Shown here: positions 8,429 through 15,867 of the stretch, piece after piece
Layout: each line of letters begins with the position of its first letter
Numbering within the stretch: position 1 is the first letter of the stretch
Origin: Hymenobacter swuensis DY53
GTDB lineage: Bacteria; Bacteroidota; Bacteroidia; Cytophagales; Hymenobacteraceae
Assembly (NCBI RefSeq): GCF_000576555.1
Contig: NZ_CP007145.1
Span: 62,001-126,000 of the forward strand
Direction: 5' to 3'
Length of the DNA stretch: 64,000 nucleotides
The notes under the pieces: model-generated
Told to the model about the DNA's origin: nothing
Databases searched by the model: none
Seen by the model: the letters and a program-made list of their open reading frames with translations, nothing else
Translations under genes and position numbers: made by a program

Positions 8429-9313
8429 ATGCCCACGCTCCGCCAACTGACCACCGACCTGACCACGGCGCTTACGCCCGTCTATGAAGCCCGCGAGGCC
8501 GAGGCCATTGCCGCACAGTTGCTGGAACACCTGCTGCACCTCACGCCCTTGCAGCGGCGCATGCAGGCCCAGGAAGTAGTGGACGAAACCCGTCTGTTGG
8601 AGTTGGCGGCCATGCAGGCGCGGCTGCTGCGCCACGAGCCGCTGCAGTACGTGCTGGGCACCGCGCACTTTGCTGGCCTGGAGCTGGAGGTTACGCCGGC
8701 CACCCTCATTCCGCGTCCCGAAACCGAGGAGTTGGTTGAGCTGATTGCGCGAGAGCAGGCGGGCCGGGCGGGCCTGCAGGTGCTGGACGTGGGTACTGGC
8801 TCGGGCTGCATTCCGCTGGCCCTGGCCGGCCGGCTGCCCGGCTGCCACCTGACGGCCGTGGACGTATCGATGGAGGCGTTGGTCGTGGCCCGGCGAAACG
8901 CGGTGCATTATGAGGTAGTGATTGATTTTCAGCAGGTTGATGTTTTAACCCAAGTGCCGATGCTGGCCGGGCCGCTGGATGTGCTGGTGAGCAACCCGCC
9001 CTATGTGCTGGAAAACGAACGGCCCCTGATGCGGCCCAATGTGCTTCAGTACGAGCCGGCTACCGCCCTGTTTGTGCCCGACCACGACCCGTTGCTATTT
9101 TACCGCCGCATTGCGGAACTGGGCCGCGAGCTACTGACCGTTGGCGGCTCGCTCTACTTTGAAATCAACGAGCAGTTTGCTCCCGAAACGGTAGCTATGC
9201 TGAAGACGCTGGGATACACGCATGCTGTTGCCCACAACGATATTTTCGACAAGGCCCGAATGGTGCGTGCCATCTGGCCCGGGGCGGCCCAGGCGCGGAT
9301 AATAGAAAGATAA
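8429..9313 (+). CDS. prmC: peptide chain release factor N5-glutamine methyltransferase
   Basis: PrmC (HemK) methylates the glutamine of the GGQ loop in release factors RF1 and RF2, using S-adenosylmethionine. The 294-residue product has the helical N-terminal domain (about 1-90), IPRPETEELVELI leading into the methyltransferase fold, the SAM loop VLDVGTGSGCIPLALA, and the catalytic VSNPPYV, whose NPPY binds the glutamine substrate. The ATG at 8429 is preferred to the GTG at 8411 because it matches family starts and because the promoter motif overlaps the GTG. It probably stands alone. Confidence 0.94.
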   Translation: MPTLRQLTTDLTTALTPVYEAREAEAIAAQLLEHLLHLTPLQRRMQAQEVVDETRLLELAAMQARLLRHEPLQYVLGTAHFAGLELEVTPATLIPRPETEELVELIAREQAGRAGLQVLDVGTGSGCIPLALAGRLPGCHLTAVDVSMEALVVARRNAVHYEVVIDFQQVDVLTQVPMLAGPLDVLVSNPPYVLENERPLMRPNVLQYEPATALFVPDHDPLLFYRRIAELGRELLTVGGSLYFEINEQFAPETVAMLKTLGYTHAVAHNDIFDKARMVRAIWPGAAQARIIER

Positions 9314-9379
9314 CATGCCAAATCGGTGGCTCTTGGAGTCGGACGGGGCAAGGATTTCTTAACAGACTACTAAAACCCT

Positions 9380-9387
9380 TACCTTTG
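9380..9387 (+). promoter_or_regulatory. candidate promoter for the nucleotide-sugar gene array
   Basis: TACCTTTG matches TAnnTTTG. A TTTC at 9355-9358 stands near the -33 position, imperfectly. Predicted initiation near 9393 leaves about 28 nt before the acetyltransferase ATG at 9421 and excludes the upstream in-frame start at 9385. Confidence 0.5.
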
Positions 9388-9420
9388 CGGGCTGAAAATC
9401 TGTTCATCAACCCTCCCGGC

Positions 9421-10017
9421 ATGTCCGACGCCCCCGGCTATTATGCGCACCCTACCGCCGTCCTCGACGCGGGCTGCCGCATCGGGGCCGGTTGCCGCAT
9501 CTGGCACTTCTGCCACATCAGCGGCGGGGCGGTGCTGGGGGAGCAATGCAGCTTAGGGCAGAACGTGTTTGTGGCCGATGGTGTCACGCTGGGCCGCAAC
9601 GTGAAGGTGCAGAATAACGTGAGCCTTTATAGTGGCGTACACTGCGCCGACGACGTGTTTCTGGGACCTTCGGTGGTGTTTACCAACGTGCTGAACCCCC
9701 GGGCCGCTGTGACCCGGCGCGGCGACGAACACTATCTGCCTACCCGGCTGGCGCAGGGCGTGAGCATCGGGGCCAACAGCACCATTGTGTGCGGCACCGC
9801 GCTGGGCGAATACGCCTTCGTAGGGGCCGGCTCGGTGGTGACGCATGATGTGCCGGCCTACGCGCTGGTGTACGGCAACCCCGCCCGGCAGCACGGCTGG
9901 ATGAGTACCCACGGTCAGAAACTGCATTTCGACGGGGAAGGCTGGGCCTTTTGTTCCGAAAGTAAAGAATCTTATCAGCTAACCGACGGCCGGGTTTGCC
10001 GTATGAGCCCCGGCTAA
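9421..10017 (+). CDS. WbpD-like sugar N-acetyltransferase (left-handed beta-helix)
   Basis: A 198-residue hexapeptide-repeat acyltransferase from the ATG at 9421. The central part is a run of short turns (AGCRIGAGCRIWHFCHISGGAVLG, LGQNVFVADGVTLG, VGAGSVVTHDVP) that build a trimeric left-handed beta-helix, with a C-terminal cap. This pattern, including GNPARQHGWMS at the end, resembles WbpD, which acetylates the 3-amino group of UDP-3-amino-GlcNAc uronic acid. It heads the nucleotide-sugar gene array and precedes the UDP-sugar 6-dehydrogenase, which fits. The matching 3-oxidase and aminotransferase (WbpB, WbpE) are absent from the window, so the exact substrate is uncertain. Confidence 0.8.
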   Translation: MSDAPGYYAHPTAVLDAGCRIGAGCRIWHFCHISGGAVLGEQCSLGQNVFVADGVTLGRNVKVQNNVSLYSGVHCADDVFLGPSVVFTNVLNPRAAVTRRGDEHYLPTRLAQGVSIGANSTIVCGTALGEYAFVGAGSVVTHDVPAYALVYGNPARQHGWMSTHGQKLHFDGEGWAFCSESKESYQLTDGRVCRMSPG

Positions 10018-10051
10018 AGCTGGGCCACCGGCCGCGTCAACTACTAGCTTT

Positions 10052-10079
10052 TCACTCAGTCACTCCATCACTCAGTCAC
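10052..10079. repeat. 12-bp direct repeat upstream of the UDP-sugar dehydrogenase
   Basis: TCACTCAGTCAC occurs twice (10052-10063 and 10068-10079), four bases apart. It ends 7 nt before the GTG start of the next gene. It looks like the downstream half of the word-repeat hairpins at the following junctions, without the upstream arm. Confidence 0.7.
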
Positions 10080-10086
10080 CTTTATC

Positions 10087-11382
10087 GTGTACGAGCAACT
10101 TCTTCAGAAACAGGCCAAGCTGGCCGTTATCGGCCTCGGTTACGTGGGCCTGCCAATTGCCCTCGAATTCGCCCGTAAAATTCAGGTAATTGGTTTCGAC
10201 ATCAACGCCAAGCGCGTGGAGATGATGCGTAACAACATCGACCCCAGCGGCGAGTTGGAAGCCAAGGACTTTGAAGGCTGCGACATTACGTTCACCGATT
10301 CGCTGGATGTGTTGCGGGAAGCTACGTTCTACATCGTGGCCGTGCCCACGCCTATCGACGAGCACGCGCAGCCCGATTTGAAGCCGCTAATCGGGGCTTC
10401 CTCATCGGTAGGCAAGGTGCTGAAGAAGGGTGACTATGTGGTATTCGAAAGTACCGTATATCCTGGCTGCACCGAAGAGGATTGCATTCCGGTGATGGAA
10501 AAGCTTTCCGGCCTGAAATTTCCTCAGGACTTCAAAGTGGGGTACTCACCTGAGCGTATCAATCCCGGTGATAAGGAGCACACGCTCAGCAGCATCGTGA
10601 AGGTGGTAGCGGGTTGTGATGAGGAGTCGTTGGAGGAAATTGCCAAAACCTACGAGTTGGTGGTAAAAGCCGGTGTACACCGGGCCAGCAGCATCAAAGT
10701 AGCTGAGGCTGCCAAGATCATCGAAAACACCCAGCGCGACGTAAACATTGCGCTGATGAACGAGCTGTCGATGATTTTCGACCGCATGAACATCAATACC
10801 TACGAGGTGCTGGAAGCCGCCGGCACCAAGTGGAACTTCCTGAAGTTCTCGCCCGGTCTAGTGGGTGGCCATTGCATCGGCGTGGATCCGTACTACCTCA
10901 CCTACAAAGCCAAGGAACTGGGCTACGACGCCAAGGTGATTCTGAGCGGCCGGACTACCAACGACAACATGGGCGCCTACATCGCACGCAAGACGGTGCA
11001 GACGATGATCAAGCAGGGCAAGGACGTATCCAAAAGCCGGGTGCTGGTGATGGGGGCTACCTTCAAAGAAAATGTGGAGGATATCCGCAACTCCAAGGTG
11101 GCCGACGTGATTCAGGAGCTGAAAAACTTTTCGGTAAATGTGGACATCGTGGACCCGCATGCCGACTCTGAAGAGCTGCACCATGAATACGGATTCCGCC
11201 TCACTCCTGAAGCCGATATGCGCCAGGATTACGATGCCATCATTGTGGCCGTAAGCCACACGCCTTACACGGAGCTGACGGAGGACTACTTCAAGTCTAT
11301 CACCAACCAGCCGGCAGTAGTAGTAGATATCAAAGGTCTTTTCCGGGGCCAGATCAAAGACCTCACGTACTGGAGCCTGTAA
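10087..11382 (+). CDS. nucleotide-sugar 6-dehydrogenase (TviB/WbpA-like, UDP-GlcNAc type)
   Basis: A 431-residue NAD-dependent dehydrogenase that oxidises C6 of a UDP-hexose to the uronic acid. The GTG at 10087 gives MYEQLLQKQAKLAVIGLGYVG, with the Rossmann GLGYVGLP motif. Other family features are VPTPIDEHAQPDL, YSPERINPGD, and VGGHCIGVDPYYL with the catalytic cysteine. The Lys-Asn pair of the central helix is in EAAKIIENTQRDVNIALMNE. The pattern fits the TviB/WbpA branch (UDP-N-acetylglucosamine) better than UDP-glucose or GDP-mannose dehydrogenases. A TviC-like epimerase three genes downstream supports a UDP-GlcNAcA/GalNAcA route. Confidence 0.9.
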   Translation: MYEQLLQKQAKLAVIGLGYVGLPIALEFARKIQVIGFDINAKRVEMMRNNIDPSGELEAKDFEGCDITFTDSLDVLREATFYIVAVPTPIDEHAQPDLKPLIGASSSVGKVLKKGDYVVFESTVYPGCTEEDCIPVMEKLSGLKFPQDFKVGYSPERINPGDKEHTLSSIVKVVAGCDEESLEEIAKTYELVVKAGVHRASSIKVAEAAKIIENTQRDVNIALMNELSMIFDRMNINTYEVLEAAGTKWNFLKFSPGLVGGHCIGVDPYYLTYKAKELGYDAKVILSGRTTNDNMGAYIARKTVQTMIKQGKDVSKSRVLVMGATFKENVEDIRNSKVADVIQELKNFSVNVDIVDPHADSEELHHEYGFRLTPEADMRQDYDAIIVAVSHTPYTELTEDYFKSITNQPAVVVDIKGLFRGQIKDLTYWSL

Positions 11383-11394
11383 ACTCAATGAGTG

Positions 11395-11429
11395 AAGGGG
11401 TAAATGAGCGAAGAACTCATTTACCCCTT
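11395..11429 (+). repeat. hairpin spacer between the dehydrogenase and galE
   Basis: AAGGGGTAAATGAG (11395-11408) pairs perfectly with CTCATTTACCCCTT (11416-11429) around a 7-nt loop. Three further pairs, one a G-U, extend the stem outward to 11392/11432. The 3' arm ends 17 nt before the galE ATG. There is no U-run. Confidence 0.8.
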
Positions 11430-11449
11430 TACCTCTTTACGCATTGCAT

Positions 11450-12475
11450 ATGGACCGAACGAAAATACTGGTAACGGGCGGGGCCGGCTACATTGGCTCT
11501 CATGCGGTAGTCGAGCTGTATGAAGCCGGTTTTCAGCCGGTTATTGTGGATGATTTCAGTAATTCGCAGGAAGCTGCCGTAGCCGGCATAGAAGCTATTC
11601 TACAGGCTAAAGTGCCGGTTCACCGCATCGACTGTAACGATGCGGAGGCCTTGCGGGCAGTATTTGCCGAGGAAGGCAATATCCGTGGGGTAATTCACTT
11701 CGCCGCATCCAAGGCAGTTGGCGAGTCGATGCAGAAGCCCCTGAAATACTATCAGAACAACGTAGGCTCGTTGCTGACGCTATTGCAGGTAATGCATGAA
11801 TTTGGCGTAGAGGCGTTGGTGTTCTCCTCATCGTGCACTGTGTACGGCGTGCCCGACGCGTTGCCCGTAACCGAGCAGACACCTACCAAAAAGGCTAACT
11901 CGCCCTACGGCGCCACCAAGCAGATGTGCGAAGACATCCTGCGCGACGTGGCGGCCGCGCCCGGCAGCACGCTACGCACCATCCTGCTGCGCTACTTCAA
12001 CCCCATTGGGGCACATGCCTCGGCCAAAATCGGGGAGCTGCCGCTGGGCGTACCGCAGAACCTGATTCCGTACGTGACCCAGACGGCCGCCGGCATCCGC
12101 GAGCAGTTGACCATCAATGGCGACACTTACGCTACGCCCGACGGCACCAACATCCGCGACTATGTGCATGTGGTAGACTTGGCGAAAGCGCACGTAGTAG
12201 CGGTACAGCGCCTGCTTGATCAGAAAGGCGAAGCAGTAGAAACGTTCAACGTCGGTACCGGCCGCGGCAACTCGGTATTGGAGGTGGTACAGGCCTTTGA
12301 ACGGGCTACCGGCCAGAAGCTGAACTACACTATTGGAGCAGCCCGCCCCGGCGACGTACCCGCCATTTACGCCGATGTAACCAAGTCGGTGGAGGTGCTG
12401 GGCTTTCAGACCACTTCTACGCTGGAAGAAGCGTTAGCCAGTGCCTGGAAATGGCAGCAGACCCTGAATGGCTAA
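11450..12475 (+). CDS. galE: UDP-glucose 4-epimerase
   Basis: A 341-residue extended short-chain dehydrogenase that interconverts UDP-glucose and UDP-galactose, and perhaps the N-acetyl forms. It starts at the ATG at 11450 (MDRTKILVTGGAGYIGSHAVVEL), with the TGGAGYIG nucleotide-binding loop. The catalytic set is the serine in SSSCTVYG and the YxxxK of SPYGATKQMCEDIL. YFNPIGAH and GTNIRDYVHVVDLAKAH are diagnostic for GalE. It is the third gene of the co-oriented nucleotide-sugar array and probably supplies galactose-type precursors for surface polysaccharide. Confidence 0.95.
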   Translation: MDRTKILVTGGAGYIGSHAVVELYEAGFQPVIVDDFSNSQEAAVAGIEAILQAKVPVHRIDCNDAEALRAVFAEEGNIRGVIHFAASKAVGESMQKPLKYYQNNVGSLLTLLQVMHEFGVEALVFSSSCTVYGVPDALPVTEQTPTKKANSPYGATKQMCEDILRDVAAAPGSTLRTILLRYFNPIGAHASAKIGELPLGVPQNLIPYVTQTAAGIREQLTINGDTYATPDGTNIRDYVHVVDLAKAHVVAVQRLLDQKGEAVETFNVGTGRGNSVLEVVQAFERATGQKLNYTIGAARPGDVPAIYADVTKSVEVLGFQTTSTLEEALASAWKWQQTLNG

Positions 12476-12487
12476 ATGGCTGAATTG

Positions 12488-12536
12488 TTAAATGGTTGGC
12501 CGTTCTACTGCAGTCGTTGAACGGCCAGCCATTTAA
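12488..12536 (+). repeat. hairpin spacer between galE and rfbB
   Basis: An 18-bp stem (12488-12505 with 12519-12536) with a single G-U pair and a 13-nt loop, made of TTAAATGG / CCATTTAA words. Further ATTGTT and AACAAT words lie outside it on each side. The 3' arm ends 29 nt before the rfbB ATG. There is no U-run. Confidence 0.8.
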
Positions 12537-12565
12537 CCATTAAACAATCCAACAATTCAATAAAG

Positions 12566-13618
12566 ATGAAAATCATCATCACCGGCGGGGCCGGCTTCAT
12601 TGGGTCGCATGTGGTGCGCCTGTTCGTGACTAAGTATCCGGAGTATCAGATTCTGAACTTGGATGCGCTGACCTACGCCGGCAACCTCGAAAACCTGCGC
12701 GACATTGAAAACGCGCCCAACTACCGCTTGGTGAAAGGCGACATCACCGATCAGGTGTTCGTGGACACGCTGTTTGCGACTGAGGAGCCCGACGCCGTGA
12801 TTCACTTGGCCGCCGAAAGCCACGTGGACCGCAGCATCACCGATCCGCTGGCCTTCGTAAAAACCAACGTGCTGGGCACGGTGCACCTGCTGAACGCCGC
12901 CAAAAACCTGTGGAAGCCGCTCAACTACGAGGGCAAAGTGTTTTACCACGTGAGCACCGACGAGGTGTACGGCTCGCTGGACTTCGGCCCCGAGATGTTC
13001 ACCGAGGAAACCAGCTACGACCCCCGCTCGCCTTACTCGGCCAGCAAGGCGTCGTCGGATCACTTTGTGCGGGCCTGGCACCACACGTACCACATGCCGG
13101 TGAAGCTGAGCAACTGCTCCAACAACTACGGCCCCAACCACTTCCCCGAGAAGCTGATTCCGCTGGCCATCCACCGCATTCAGCACGGCGAGGCCATTCC
13201 GGTGTACGGCAAGGGCGAAAACGTACGCGACTGGCTGTTCGTGAAAGACCACGCTACGGCCATTGATGCTGTGTTCCACAAGGGCACCGTAGGCGAAACC
13301 TACAACATCGGCGGCGTAAACGAGTGGGCCAACTTGGAGCTGATTCACCTGCTCTGCGACACCCTGGACGAAAAAACCGGCAAGGAAAAAGGTACCTCGC
13401 GCAAGCTCATTAAGTTCGTGACGGACCGCGCCGGCCACGATCTGCGCTACGCCATCGACAGCAGCAAAATCATGAATGAGCTGGGCTGGAAACCGTCCGT
13501 GACCTTCGAGCAGGGCCTGAGCCAGACCGTGGATTGGTACCTGGAAAACGAGGAATGGCTCAACAACGTCACCAGCGGCGCTTACCAGGACTACTACCAG
13601 AAGCAGTATAACAGATAA
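12566..13618 (+). CDS. rfbB: dTDP-glucose 4,6-dehydratase
   Basis: The 350-residue RmlB/RfbB enzyme converts dTDP-glucose to dTDP-4-keto-6-deoxyglucose, the second step toward dTDP-rhamnose and other deoxysugars. It begins MKIIITGGAGFIGSHVVRLF, with the NAD-binding TGGAGFIG. AAESHVDRSI follows, then the active-site HVSTDEVYGSL with the catalytic Asp-Glu pair, and YSASKASSDHFVRAW with YxxxK. NNYGPNHFPEKLIPL is also typical. rfbA lies two genes downstream. The remaining rhamnose genes, rfbC and rfbD, are not in the window. Confidence 0.96.
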   Translation: MKIIITGGAGFIGSHVVRLFVTKYPEYQILNLDALTYAGNLENLRDIENAPNYRLVKGDITDQVFVDTLFATEEPDAVIHLAAESHVDRSITDPLAFVKTNVLGTVHLLNAAKNLWKPLNYEGKVFYHVSTDEVYGSLDFGPEMFTEETSYDPRSPYSASKASSDHFVRAWHHTYHMPVKLSNCSNNYGPNHFPEKLIPLAIHRIQHGEAIPVYGKGENVRDWLFVKDHATAIDAVFHKGTVGETYNIGGVNEWANLELIHLLCDTLDEKTGKEKGTSRKLIKFVTDRAGHDLRYAIDSSKIMNELGWKPSVTFEQGLSQTVDWYLENEEWLNNVTSGAYQDYYQKQYNR

Positions 13619-13624
13619 CGTGCA

Positions 13625-13690
13625 GAATGTGAGGAATGTGGACAATGTGCCAGTAGATAATTCTTCACATTTCTCACATTCTTCACATTC
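13625..13690 (+). repeat. three-word hairpin spacer between rfbB and the next epimerase
   Basis: The left arm (13625-13649) repeats GAATGTG-like words three times. The right arm (13666-13690) repeats CACATTC-like words three times. The arms are complementary over 25 positions with a few mismatches. The right arm ends 15 nt before the GTG start. No U-run follows. Confidence 0.75.
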
Positions 13691-13705
13691 CAACGCATTA
13701 CCATA

Positions 13706-14713
13706 GTGTACAACACTCCTTTTCACGACCAGCCGCTTGATAACCTGAGCTTCCTCGTTACTGGCGGGGCCGGCTTCATCGGCTCGAACCTGGTGGAATA
13801 TCTGCTCAAGTACGGCGCCAAAGAGGTACGCGTGCTGGACAACTTCTCCAACGGCTTCCGCAAAAACGTGGCGCTGTTCAAAGACAACCCAGCTTTGCGC
13901 GTCATCGAAGGCGACATCCGTGACCGGCAGACCTGCATCGATGCCTGCAAGGGCATTGATGTGGTGCTGCATCAGGCGGCCCTGGGCTCCGTGCCCCGCT
14001 CCATCAACGACCCCATCACGAGCAACGACGTGAACGTGGGCGGCTTCGTGAACATGCTGGTGGGAGCTAAGGAAGCAGGCGTGAAGCGCTTCGTGTACGC
14101 AGCCTCCAGCTCCACCTACGGTGACCATAAGGCCCTGCCCAAAGTGGAGGACCGCATCGGCAAGCCCCTCTCGCCCTACGCTGTGACCAAGTATGCCAAC
14201 GAGCTGTACGCCGACGTATTTGGCAAGACCTACGGCATGGAAATCATCGGGCTGCGGTACTTCAACATCTTCGGCCCGCGCCAGGACCCAAACGGAGCTT
14301 ATGCGGCTGTAATTCCACTGTTTATTGACGCCGTGCTGGAAAACCGTCCGCCCAAAATGAACGGCGACGGGGGCCAGACCCGCGACTTCACCTTCGTGGA
14401 AAACTGTGTGCAGGCCAACATTAAGGCGGCGCTGGTGCAGAACCCCGAGGCCGTGAACCAGGTGTACAATGTGGCCGTGGCCGACCGCACCTCGCTCAAC
14501 GACCTGTTCAACATTCTCAAGGCAGAGGCCGGCTCCGACATCACCCCCGAGTACGGCCCCGACCGCGCCGGTGACATCCGCGACTCCCTGGCCGACATCA
14601 GCAAGGCTAACAACCTGCTCGGCTACCAGCCTCAAATCCGCATTCAGGAGGGCTTGCAGAAGACGCTGGACTGGTTCAAAACCCACCAAGAGTTCATTGC
14701 TGAGCGAAATTAA
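13706..14713 (+). CDS. NAD-dependent epimerase (TviC/WbpP-like, UDP-GlcNAc or UDP-GlcNAcA 4-epimerase)
   Basis: A 335-residue extended SDR from the GTG at 13706. It has LVTGGAGFIGSNLVEYL for NAD binding, the serine in AASSSTYGDH and the YxxxK in SPYAVTKYANELYADVF. ALGSVPRSINDP and RYFNIFGPRQDPNGAYAAVIPLFI match the WbpP/TviC group, which acts on N-acetylated UDP-hexoses. With the TviB-like dehydrogenase upstream this would give UDP-GlcNAcA and UDP-GalNAcA, as in Vi antigen synthesis. A UDP-glucuronate epimerase is an alternative. It is the fifth gene of the array. Confidence 0.85.
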   Translation: MYNTPFHDQPLDNLSFLVTGGAGFIGSNLVEYLLKYGAKEVRVLDNFSNGFRKNVALFKDNPALRVIEGDIRDRQTCIDACKGIDVVLHQAALGSVPRSINDPITSNDVNVGGFVNMLVGAKEAGVKRFVYAASSSTYGDHKALPKVEDRIGKPLSPYAVTKYANELYADVFGKTYGMEIIGLRYFNIFGPRQDPNGAYAAVIPLFIDAVLENRPPKMNGDGGQTRDFTFVENCVQANIKAALVQNPEAVNQVYNVAVADRTSLNDLFNILKAEAGSDITPEYGPDRAGDIRDSLADISKANNLLGYQPQIRIQEGLQKTLDWFKTHQEFIAERN

Positions 14714-14723
14714 CTGTCAAATT

Positions 14724-14793
14724 GGTGAATGGGTGGATTGCTGAATGGCTGGTTATGGCCGGCTAAACCAATTCAGCAATCCACCCATTCACC
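14724..14793 (+). repeat. 23-bp perfect hairpin spacer before rfbA
   Basis: 14724-14746 and 14771-14793 are perfectly complementary over 23 bp with a 24-nt loop. The arms are built from GGTGAATGG/CCATTCACC-like words. The 3' arm ends 20 nt before the rfbA ATG. No U-run follows. Confidence 0.85.
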
Positions 14794-14813
14794 CATCCAA
14801 CAATTCCCCCATT

Positions 14814-15686
14814 ATGAAAGGCATCATTCTCGCCGGCGGCTCCGGCACCCGGTTGCACCCCCTTACTCTGGCCGTATCCAAGCAGATGATGCCGGTGTAC
14901 GACAAGCCGATGGTGTACTACCCGCTGTCCATCCTGATGATGGCCGGCATTCGGGAAATCCTCATCATCACTACGCCCCACGACCAAGCGCAGTTCAAAA
15001 AGCTACTCGGCGACGGCGCCAGCCTGGGTTGCCGCTTCGAGTACATCGTGCAGGAAGTGCCCAATGGGTTGGCCCAGGCCTTCGTGCTGGGCGCTGACTT
15101 CATCGGCGACGATAAGGTAGCCTTGGTACTCGGCGACAACATCTTTCACGGCGAAGGTATGGAAGAGCTGCTTAAGAGCAATAGCAACCCCGATGGTGGC
15201 GTGGTGTACGCCTATCACGTGCACGACCCGGAGCGCTACGGCGTGGTGGAGTTCGATGCCGATAACAAGGCCCTCAGCATTGAAGAGAAGCCCGCCCAGC
15301 CCAAGAGCAACTACGCCGTACCCGGCCTGTACTTCTATGACAACGATGTGGTGCAGATTGCCCGTGACCTGAAGCCCAGCCCGCGCGGCGAGTATGAGAT
15401 TACCGACGTGAACCAGGAGTACCTGCGCCGCGGCAAGCTGAAAGTGGGCATCCTGGGCCGGGGCACCGCCTGGCTCGATACGGGTACCTTTGAGAGCCTG
15501 ATGCAGGCCGGCGAATTTGTACGTGTGCTGGAACAGCGCCAGGGCCTGAAGGTGGGCTCGATTGAGGAAGTGGCCTACCGCCAGGGCTTCATCGACGCCG
15601 ACCAGCTGCGCAAGATTGCCGAGCCCCTGCGCAAAAGCGGCTACGGCGACTACCTCATGCGTCTACCCGAGCAGCTGCTGATGTAA
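14814..15686 (+). CDS. rfbA: glucose-1-phosphate thymidylyltransferase
   Basis: The 290-residue RmlA/RfbA enzyme makes dTDP-glucose from glucose-1-phosphate and dTTP. The ATG at 14814 gives [18 protein letters not shown], the nucleotide-binding GGxGTRL motif. The longer in-frame extension from 14745 is the hairpin spacer read as protein and is rejected. Other family features: [56 protein letters not shown] and [15 protein letters not shown]. It ends the nucleotide-sugar array and is followed by a nested-palindrome terminator repeat. Confidence 0.97.
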   Translation: MKGIILAGGSGTRLHPLTLAVSKQMMPVYDKPMVYYPLSILMMAGIREILIITTPHDQAQFKKLLGDGASLGCRFEYIVQEVPNGLAQAFVLGADFIGDDKVALVLGDNIFHGEGMEELLKSNSNPDGGVVYAYHVHDPERYGVVEFDADNKALSIEEKPAQPKSNYAVPGLYFYDNDVVQIARDLKPSPRGEYEITDVNQEYLRRGKLKVGILGRGTAWLDTGTFESLMQAGEFVRVLEQRQGLKVGSIEEVAYRQGFIDADQLRKIAEPLRKSGYGDYLMRLPEQLLM

Positions 15687-15698
15687 ACCCGCGTGTTC

Positions 15699-15860
15699 TT
15701 GCAAAGAGGCACGACGACGCAATCCGCCCTTCTCTGAGCGGAACAAGTGGATTTATTCAAAAAGCCCCTGACGCCAGCACGGACGTCAGGGGCTTTCTGT
15801 TTGCCACGGTTTGGGTCTGCTGAAGGAAGGATTGCGTCGTCATGCCTCCTCGCAATGACA
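15699..15860. repeat. nested-palindrome terminator repeat, copy 1
   Basis: The outer arms (about 15705-15731 and 15822-15850) are inverted copies of a GACGACGCAATCC-containing unit and match over about 26 bases with three differences. They enclose the terminator at 15761-15796. The right arm continues into CTCGCAATGAC, the complement of GTCATTGCGAG. The same design and the same internal stem occur at 20714-20866 and 53719-53877. This copy lies between convergent rfbA and the chromate-transporter-like gene. Confidence 0.8.
15761..15796. terminator. bidirectional terminator inside repeat copy 1
   Basis: AAAGCCCCTGACG (15761-15773) pairs perfectly with CGTCAGGGGCTTT (15784-15796), with a 10-nt loop, A's on the left and T's on the right. 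It can terminate rfbA and the convergent transporter gene. Confidence 0.85.
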
Positions 15861-15867
15861 GCCAAGT

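Noticed and set aside
10052..10079. Possible CRISPR-like or tandem-repeat array
   Set aside because: Only two 12-bp copies with a 4-nt gap; no spacers or cas genes. No CRISPR array is seen anywhere in the window.
12557..14689. A 710-codon open frame on the minus strand, antisense to rfbB and the following epimerase
   Set aside because: The plus strand encodes two unmistakable enzymes here. Long antisense frames are expected in GC-rich genes with strong third-position bias, and the product is His/Val-rich without any family motif.
14745..14813. N-terminal extension of rfbA
   Set aside because: The extension translates the hairpin spacer; the family start MKGIILAGG is at 14814.
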